From contig NZ_RYYR01000024.1 in NCBI RefSeq assembly GCF_003977595.1, forward strand, positions 1 through 60,473: a DNA stretch of 60,473 nt, written 5' to 3'. Under the pieces are notes generated by a model. The model was not told the origin of the DNA and did not search any database. It saw only the letters and a program-made list of their open reading frames with translations. Origin of the DNA: Lysinibacillus antri. Its GTDB lineage: Bacteria > Bacillota > Bacilli > Bacillales_A > Planococcaceae. The position numbers and the translations under genes were made by a program. Positions 55,667 through 60,473 of this stretch are shown piece by piece (positions within the stretch are counted from its first letter, which is position 1; the number at the start of each line of letters is the position of its first letter).

Positions 55667-56671
55667 TTGGTCCGACAATTGATTCCGCTGTTCATTCTAA
55701 TGATGATTTGTAGTTCTATCTCACCTGATTTTGTTCGAGCTAACCAGGAGCAGCAGCCATCTAGAGAAGAAATTATGCAACAGCGAATGACTCTCTATAT
55801 GAAATATCAGGATTATTTGGTTCCTTGGCATTATTTAGCGGCAATCGATCAATATGAACGAAATATACAGGATGTACGTAAAGATATTCCAAAACGTGAC
55901 AGCACCGTTGCCATTCAGTTCTCTAGAGAATATTGGGCAGGAGCAACAAATCCAATTCTCGATGATACATCACCCTTTTCTATAAAGTATTTTGGAGGGG
56001 TAGGGCTTGATGGCAATGGTGATGGCGTGGCGAGTCCTGACGATGATGAAGATATTATTTTCACGATGACAAGTTATCTTAGTCAGTATGGCCCAAGCGA
56101 AGAAGACTTTAAAATCGCTTTATGGGACTACTACCAAAGTGAAAAGGTAGTTAATCAAATCTTAACGATATCAAAACTATTTAAACATTTTAATACAAAT
56201 GATCTAGATACACATGTTTTCCCAGTTCCTGTACGAGGCTATAACTATAGCTATAGAGGAACTTGGGGTGCCAATCGTGGCTGGGGCGGAAGACGTATTC
56301 ATGAAGGAACAGATGTTTTTGCTGGCTATAGTACACCAGTAGTCTCTACTTCTTACGGTGTTGTAGAGATAATGGGGTGGAACGAATTCGGTGGTTGGCG
56401 CGTTGGCATTCGTGATAACCATAACACCTATCATTACTTCGCGCATTTAGCCTATTTTAATAAAGACTTAAAAGTAGGCGATGTCGTTGAACCAGGTACA
56501 CTTCTTGGTGGTGTTGGAAGTACAGGTTACGGAAAAGAAGGCACATCCGGTAAATTTCCACCCCATCTCCATTATGGAATGTATAAATTCAACGGTCGTA
56601 CAGAATGGGCGTTTGATCCGTATCCTTCTTTAGTGCAATGGGAGAAGTACACAAGACAATTGAAAAAGTAA
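55667..56671 (+). CDS. M23 endopeptidase, LytH-like
   Basis: A 334-residue secreted peptidase. Signal peptide about 1-24 (VRQLIPLFILMMICSSISPD). A middle domain (about 45-170) contains an Asp-rich GLDGNGDGVASPDDDED loop. The C-terminal M23/LytM domain has HEGTDVFA (HxxxD) and HLHYGM (HxH) zinc ligands. The layout and size match B. subtilis LytH/YunA, the sporulation L-Ala-D-Glu endopeptidase acting in cortex maturation; the assignment is likely but inferred. TTG 55667 lies seven bases after AAAGGAGG. Confidence 0.82.
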   Translation: MVRQLIPLFILMMICSSISPDFVRANQEQQPSREEIMQQRMTLYMKYQDYLVPWHYLAAIDQYERNIQDVRKDIPKRDSTVAIQFSREYWAGATNPILDDTSPFSIKYFGGVGLDGNGDGVASPDDDEDIIFTMTSYLSQYGPSEEDFKIALWDYYQSEKVVNQILTISKLFKHFNTNDLDTHVFPVPVRGYNYSYRGTWGANRGWGGRRIHEGTDVFAGYSTPVVSTSYGVVEIMGWNEFGGWRVGIRDNHNTYHYFAHLAYFNKDLKVGDVVEPGTLLGGVGSTGYGKEGTSGKFPPHLHYGMYKFNGRTEWAFDPYPSLVQWEKYTRQLKK

Positions 56672-56676
56672 CGATT

Positions 56677-56712
56677 AAGTTGTTCCTCAAAGCAGGAGCA
56701 ACTTTTTTCGCG
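56677..56712 (+). terminator. LytH-like gene terminator
   Basis: AAGTTGTTCCT pairs with AGGAGCAACTT (one G-T/mismatch) followed by TTTTT. Confidence 0.85.
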
Positions 56713-56766
56713 AGGATAGGGTTTTTTGTAAAAAGGAGTTGACGATGAATTGAATTCATGATACAT

Positions 56767-56786
56767 TTATCTCGAATTAAAGATAA
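56767..56786. promoter_or_regulatory. MhqR-like operator 1
   Basis: TTATCTCGAATTAAAGATAA matches the MhqR palindrome ATCTCGAATTCGAGAT except in the centre right (AAAGAT). Lies 110 bp before the yceI-like gene. Confidence 0.6.
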
Positions 56787-56853
56787 ATTAATTCGAAACA
56801 AAATTAAGAATTAATAAATTGGTAGTTAAAGCTACTAAATTTTTTTAAAATAA

Positions 56854-56871
56854 TGTCTCAAATTCGAGATA
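56854..56871. promoter_or_regulatory. MhqR-like operator 2
   Basis: TGTCTCAAATTCGAGATA, a near-palindrome of the MhqR type, ends about 25 bp before the yceI-like start, a position suited to block transcription. Confidence 0.6.
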
Positions 56872-56895
56872 ATAACACTTAGGAGGAATTTTAAT

Positions 56896-57423
56896 ATGGC
56901 TAAATGGACAGTAGATCAATCACATTCAAACGTTGGATTTGAAGTAAAACACATGATGGTTTCAAAGGTAAAAGGTCATTTTGATAGTTATACTGCAGAG
57001 GTAGAAGCGGCTGATTTAACAGATTTAACAACAGCACAAATCGCTTTCTCATTTGATGTGGCAAGTATTAATACAAAATCAGCAGATCGTGATAATCACT
57101 TAAAATCTGGTGACTTCTTCGATGCAGAGAAATTCCCAGTAATTACTTTCAAATCAACAAGCATTACAAAATCAGGCGACGATTATAAAGTAACGGGCGA
57201 CTTAACAATTAAAGAAGTAACTAAACCAGTAACGTTTGACGTTGAATATGGTGGTAAAGGAACAAATCCATGGGGTGTAGAGGTTTACGGATTTGAAGCA
57301 GAAGCAAAAATCAACCGTGAAGAATTTGGCTTAACTTGGAACGCAGCACTTGAAACAGGTGGCGTATTAGTTGGGAAAGATATCAAAATTAAAGTTGAAT
57401 TAGAAGTTAATCCACAAGCTTAA
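56896..57423 (+). CDS. YceI-family protein
   Basis: A 175-residue lipocalin-fold protein of the YceI family, which binds isoprenoid or other hydrophobic ligands. The hallmark start KWTVDQSHSNVGFEVKHMMVSKVKGHF, then LKSGDFFDAEKFPVITF and the terminal NREEFGLTWNAALETGGVLVGKDIKI are all present. No signal peptide, so cytoplasmic. TAGGAGG precedes ATG 56896. It lies downstream of two MhqR-like palindromes, so likely induced by quinones or electrophiles. Confidence 0.92.
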   Translation: MAKWTVDQSHSNVGFEVKHMMVSKVKGHFDSYTAEVEAADLTDLTTAQIAFSFDVASINTKSADRDNHLKSGDFFDAEKFPVITFKSTSITKSGDDYKVTGDLTIKEVTKPVTFDVEYGGKGTNPWGVEVYGFEAEAKINREEFGLTWNAALETGGVLVGKDIKIKVELEVNPQA

Positions 57424-57433
57424 AGTTGTGGAG

Positions 57434-57473
57434 AGGGTGATTTTTAATATGTACAATCACCCCAAATTTTTTT
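57434..57473 (+). terminator. yceI terminator
   Basis: GGGTGATT pairs with AATCACCC, then AAATTTTTTT, directly before the third MhqR-like palindrome. Confidence 0.75.
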
Positions 57474-57477
57474 ACTA

Positions 57478-57499
57478 AATACCTCGAATTCGAGATATT
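57478..57499. promoter_or_regulatory. MhqR-like operator 3
   Basis: AATACCTCGAATTCGAGATATT, an almost perfect 22-bp palindrome (one mismatch), stands between the yceI terminator and the FMN-reductase gene. This is the strongest of the three MhqR-type sites. Confidence 0.72.
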
Positions 57500-57596
57500 T
57501 GGGCGTCGAAAATTAAATAATTCGAATAAGAGAGGAACGTACTCAATGGGATTTTTAAATAATTTATTTGGAACAACTCAAAAGGAGGAACAAACA

Positions 57597-58139
57597 ATGA
57601 CAAATTTAAATATAGGAATTATTTTAGGATCAACTCGTGAGGGCAGAGTAAGTCCTCAAGTAGGGGCTTGGGTAAAAGAATTAGCAGACAAACGTGGTGA
57701 CGCAAATTATACAATTATCGATATTGCAGATTACAAGCTACCGTTTTTAGGTGAAGCTGGAGCAGATAACTCAGGTGTCGCAGCATGGTCTGAAGCTATT
57801 GCAAAACAAGACGGATTTGTCTTCATCGTACAAGAATACAACCACTCCATCACTGGAGCACTAAAAAACGCATTAGACTTCTTGCGTGAAGAATGGAATA
57901 ACAAAGCAGCTGGTATCGTATCTTACGGTTCAGTAGGTGGTGCGCGTGCAGCAGAACACTTACGCGGAATCTTAGGAGAATTATTAGTGGCAGATGTTCG
58001 TGTTCATCCTGCATTATCATTATTCACAGACTTTGAAAATGGCACAGACTTTAAGCCGAAAGAAGTGCAAGCAGATTCAGTAAATCAAATGTTAGATCAA
58101 GTAACTCCTTGGGCAACAGCATTAAAAACGATTCGATAA
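57597..58139 (+). CDS. NADPH-dependent FMN reductase
   Basis: A 180-residue flavodoxin-fold quinone/azo-type reductase. IILGSTREGRVSPQV is the FMN-phosphate loop; FIVQEYNHSITGALKNALDFL and VSYGSVGGARAAEHLRGIL are family segments. Probably reduces quinones or nitro/azo compounds with NADPH. ATG 57597 follows AAAAGGAGG with good spacing; an in-frame ATG at 57546 behind AGAGG would add 17 residues (MGFLNNLFG...) and cannot be excluded. Preceded by an MhqR-like palindrome. Confidence 0.9.
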   Translation: MTNLNIGIILGSTREGRVSPQVGAWVKELADKRGDANYTIIDIADYKLPFLGEAGADNSGVAAWSEAIAKQDGFVFIVQEYNHSITGALKNALDFLREEWNNKAAGIVSYGSVGGARAAEHLRGILGELLVADVRVHPALSLFTDFENGTDFKPKEVQADSVNQMLDQVTPWATALKTIR

Positions 58140-58147
58140 GTTCACAA

Positions 58148-58183
58148 TACAACATGCACAAGGTCTAATGTGCATGTTGTATT
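58148..58183 (+). terminator. FMN-reductase terminator
   Basis: Perfect 13-bp stem TACAACATGCACA with TGTGCATGTTGTA, T-poor tail. It separates the reductase from the dioxygenase, possibly leaky. Confidence 0.7.
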
Positions 58184-58272
58184 AATTAAAATAGATGAGT
58201 TTTGAGCAAATTGATATTAATGTTTTAAACAATTTACTCAGCGTTCATCGGATATATATGGAGGAAGCTAAA

Positions 58273-59211
58273 ATGGAAAAACAGACAACAGGGATCCATC
58301 ACATTACCGCAATTGTTGGTCACCCACAAGAAAATGTAGATTTCTATGCAGGTGTACTAGGATTACGCCTTGTAAAACAAACAATCAACTTTGACGATCC
58401 AGGGACCTATCATTTGTATTTTGGAAATGAAGGAGGAAGACCTGGGTCAATTATTACCTTCTTTCCATGGCCGAATGCATACCGTGGAAGAATTGGTGAC
58501 GGACAAGTAGGTGTTACAACATATGTAGTACCACCGGGCGCATTAAAATTTTGGCAAAATCGCTTAACTCAATTTGAAATAAGCTATCAAATGGCAAAAC
58601 GTTTTGATGAAACCTACTTACAATTTGATGATCCGCATGGGCTTCATTTAGAAATTATTGAACGTGAACAAGGCGATATCAATTCATGGACATTTGGTGA
58701 AGTTACAAAAGAAGTTGCCATTAAAGGATTTGGTGGTGCAGTTCTCTATTCTGTTCGCCCTGATGAAACTGCTGCAACATTAGTGGATGTAATGGGGCTA
58801 GAAGTAGTTGGAACAGAAGGCGACTATACAAGGTTTAAAGCGACCGGGGATATAGGTAACATTATAGATGTTAAAATGACAACGGGTATAAAGGGAACGA
58901 TGGGAGTAGGAACAGTCCATCATATCGCGTGGCGTGCAAAAGATAATACAGATCACTTAGAATGGCAAGAACACGCAATGCATCACGGGCAATACGTAAC
59001 AGATGTAAAAGACCGGAACTATTTCAACGCGATCTATTTCCGTGAATCTGGTGAGATCTTATTTGAAATTGCAACAGACCCACCAGGATTTGCCCACGAT
59101 GAGTCCTACGAAACAATGGGAAATCAATTAATGTTACCATCACAATACGAACACCTTAGAAATCAATTAGAAATGTCTCTAATTCCAATCGAAGTTCGTT
59201 CGCTAGATTAA
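58273..59211 (+). CDS. Ring-cleaving dioxygenase, MhqO/MhqE-like
   Basis: A 312-residue vicinal-oxygen-chelate protein with two glyoxalase-fold halves. Metal ligands fit GIHHITAIV at the start, TVHHIAWRA midway and ILFEIATDPPGF near the end. The pattern and the neighbouring hydrolase match the B. subtilis MhqO/MhqE dioxygenases, which open catechol-type rings in electrophile defence. ATG 58273 follows GGAGG; the in-frame ATG at 58195 lies ahead of that site. Nineteen bases separate it from the hydrolase start. Confidence 0.9.
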   Translation: MEKQTTGIHHITAIVGHPQENVDFYAGVLGLRLVKQTINFDDPGTYHLYFGNEGGRPGSIITFFPWPNAYRGRIGDGQVGVTTYVVPPGALKFWQNRLTQFEISYQMAKRFDETYLQFDDPHGLHLEIIEREQGDINSWTFGEVTKEVAIKGFGGAVLYSVRPDETAATLVDVMGLEVVGTEGDYTRFKATGDIGNIIDVKMTTGIKGTMGVGTVHHIAWRAKDNTDHLEWQEHAMHHGQYVTDVKDRNYFNAIYFRESGEILFEIATDPPGFAHDESYETMGNQLMLPSQYEHLRNQLEMSLIPIEVRSLD

Positions 59212-59230
59212 TTTGAAGGAGACTAAACGT

Positions 59231-59839
59231 ATGAAACATATATTTAAAGAAGGTCAAAATCCTAACAGACCACTATTGTTACTTCTTCATGGGACAGGTG
59301 GGGATGAAAATGATTTACTACCATTAGCAGAAATGATTGATCCAGAAGCTTCGGTACTAAGTGTCAGAGGGAATACGTTAGAAAACGGAATGCCTCGTTT
59401 TTTTAGACGTTTAGCAGAAGGCGTCTTTGATGAGGAAGATCTAATTTTCCGTACAAATGAATTAAATGAATTTATAAATACATCAGCTAAAGAATATCAT
59501 TTTGATCGAAATAACGTTATAGCTATTGGCTATTCTAATGGTGCAAATATCGCTGCAAGTTTATTGTTCCATTTTAAAGACGCATTAAAAGGAGCCATTT
59601 TACATCATCCGATGGTACCAAGACGTGGAATCGAATTACCGAATTTAGAAGGTACTCCAGTTTTCATTGCGGCAGGTGTAAATGATCCAATATGTCCCCA
59701 ACAAGAATCCATTGATCTAAAAGAATTGTTAGAAACTGTGGGAGCACAAGTGGAGGTTCGGTGGGAAAATCGTGGACACCAACTAACAATGAGTGAAGTG
59801 CAAGCTGCAAAACAATGGTACGAACATCTATTTGAATAA
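59231..59839 (+). CDS. Alpha/beta hydrolase, MhqD-like
   Basis: A 202-residue carboxylesterase/phospholipase-type hydrolase. LLLLHGTGGDENDLLPLAE gives the oxyanion loop, GYSNGAN the nucleophile Ser, VNDPICP the Asp and NRGHQLT the His. The order dioxygenase-hydrolase mirrors mhqED in B. subtilis, where products help detoxify methylhydroquinone. ATG 59231 is preceded by GAAGGAGA. Last gene of the cluster, followed by a hairpin-like AAGGACTG/ACAATCCTTTTTT tail. Confidence 0.9.
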   Translation: MKHIFKEGQNPNRPLLLLLHGTGGDENDLLPLAEMIDPEASVLSVRGNTLENGMPRFFRRLAEGVFDEEDLIFRTNELNEFINTSAKEYHFDRNNVIAIGYSNGANIAASLLFHFKDALKGAILHHPMVPRRGIELPNLEGTPVFIAAGVNDPICPQQESIDLKELLETVGAQVEVRWENRGHQLTMSEVQAAKQWYEHLFE

Positions 59840-60041
59840 CAAATGAAGGACTGTTTTTTCTCTAACATAGAGTGAAGACAATCCTTTTTTGCTTTATATT
59901 TAATTCAAACTAAAGGTAAAATTCGTTAGAGTGAATAAAAAACATTCTTCTAAAAAGAGCAAACCAGACCAACTCATTTTGGTTTTCATTTATATTAAGA
60001 AATTGCATATGAATGATGGTAAAAAAAATTGTGAAATTCTG

Positions 60042-60070
60042 TTGACATATAAAAAGAAAGTATGTAATAT
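60042..60070 (+). promoter_or_regulatory. rRNA promoter P1
   Basis: TTGACA at 60042-60047 and TAATAT at 60065-60070, exactly 17 bp apart. First of three tandem sigma-A promoters upstream of the 16S gene; typical of Bacillales rrn operons. The preceding 59885-60040 holds AT-rich sequence without a gene. Confidence 0.82.
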
Positions 60071-60136
60071 TATACGAGTCGCTGCTAGTCTTAGCGACAA
60101 TGGAAACTAGCTACTTGAGAAATAATTAAAAAGTTA

Positions 60137-60169
60137 TTGACAAAACAAGTGCTAGTTAGTTAATATAAT
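60137..60169 (+). promoter_or_regulatory. rRNA promoter P2
   Basis: TTGACA at 60137-60142, followed by TAATATAAT at 60161-60169 (18 bp to TAATAT). Confidence 0.75.
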
Positions 60170-60222
60170 AAAGCTGACTTCAGAGAGAGATTTTCTCGTG
60201 AAGTAAGAAAAAATAAAAAGTC

Positions 60223-60251
60223 TTGACAAAACGATAAAGAGTTGTTAAGAT
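60223..60251 (+). promoter_or_regulatory. rRNA promoter P3
   Basis: TTGACA at 60223-60228 and TAAGAT at 60246-60251 with 17-bp spacing. Closest promoter to the rRNA, followed by the leader with TTTGAAAACTGAACAACA typical of Bacillales rrn operons. Confidence 0.82.
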
Positions 60252-60399
60252 ATAAAAGTCGCTTAAAACAAGCGGAAATGAACTTTGAAAACTGAACAAC
60301 AAAACGTTAATGAAATAAAGTTTCTCATTAAGTTGAGAAACAAAATTTGGACATCATAATTGATGCCAGCAAGAAATTTGAGCTAATCAAATTTTCTCT

Positions 60400-60473
60400 T
60401 TTATGGAGAGTTTGATCCTGGCTCAGGACGAACGCTGGCGGCGTGCCTAATACATGCAAGTCGAGCGGACCTT
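60400..60473 (+). rRNA. rrs: 16S ribosomal RNA, 5' end (partial)
   Basis: The invariant 5' sequence GAGAGTTTGATCCTGGCTCAG, then GACGAACGCTGGCGGCGTGC and TACATGCAAGTCGAGCGG. The mature start is set at TTTATGG by analogy with Bacillus. It is cut by the window end after about 74 bases. Confidence 0.98.

Overview
The window is low-GC Firmicute DNA. It has strong AGGAGG-type ribosome binding sites, many TTG and GTG starts, Bacillus-type genes (YkvI, YugN, YebE-like, menC, a LytH-like spore peptidase, TPP-riboswitch thiC) and ends in the promoter region and first ~74 bases of a 16S rRNA gene. Together with an SLH-domain protein this suggests a spore-forming Bacillales of the Lysinibacillus/Ureibacillus/Solibacillus group (Planococcaceae/Caryophanaceae). 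Genus is inferred, because the 16S fragment is too short to decide.

Layout. 1-5.5 kb: a hairpin-rich 159-bp repeat, then a tight operon for an Hpt-REC-GGDEF-REC diguanylate cyclase, a 59-codon ORF, a lone REC protein and a large hybrid histidine kinase. 5.6-18.4 kb: mixed metabolism and transport (aldolase-family protein, lipoproteins, two MFS carriers, menC, YkvI, LD-carboxypeptidase, USP plus SulP), with several gene relics at 10.1-12.1 kb and a serine-recombinase-fold protein lacking its catalytic serine. 18.7-26.1 kb: a complete monoderm Tad/Flp pilus locus (two 54-residue pilins, prepilin peptidase, TadE, TadG-like, CpaB, CpaE/TadZ, CpaF/TadA, TadB, TadC). 26.1-31.7 kb: thiC with its TPP riboswitch, an iron-dependent alcohol dehydrogenase, an ABC exporter, and a second copy of the 159-bp repeat abutting the 3' stump of another ABC exporter. 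31.9-41.2 kb: a PAS-GGDEF-EAL-PilZ protein, YugN, a Ser/Thr kinase with a small Ser/Arg/Tyr-rich partner, an SLH protein, and a two-subunit sodium/solute symporter. 41.5-52.2 kb: small hypotheticals, DinB, a T4-endonuclease-V-like protein, a LOV-PAS-GGDEF photoreceptor, two FAD oxidoreductases, a DUF2087/GIY-YIG pair and an acidic lipoprotein metalloprotease. 52.5-59.9 kb: hydrolase, XRE regulator, thioredoxin, LytH-like peptidase, and a quinone/electrophile-stress cluster (YceI, FMN reductase, ring-cleaving dioxygenase, carboxylesterase) carrying MhqR-like palindromes. 60.0-60.47 kb: tandem rRNA promoters and the 16S start.

Themes. Three proteins make or break cyclic-di-GMP: one driven by a phosphorelay, one probably by blue light, and one bifunctional-looking but with only the phosphodiesterase intact. 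They sit in the same 45 kb as a Tad pilus and an S-layer-type protein, a plausible link to surface attachment, although no direct connection is visible. The region also shows gene decay: an SDR remnant, a possible GNAT remnant, a DUF4177 remnant and an ABC exporter stump.
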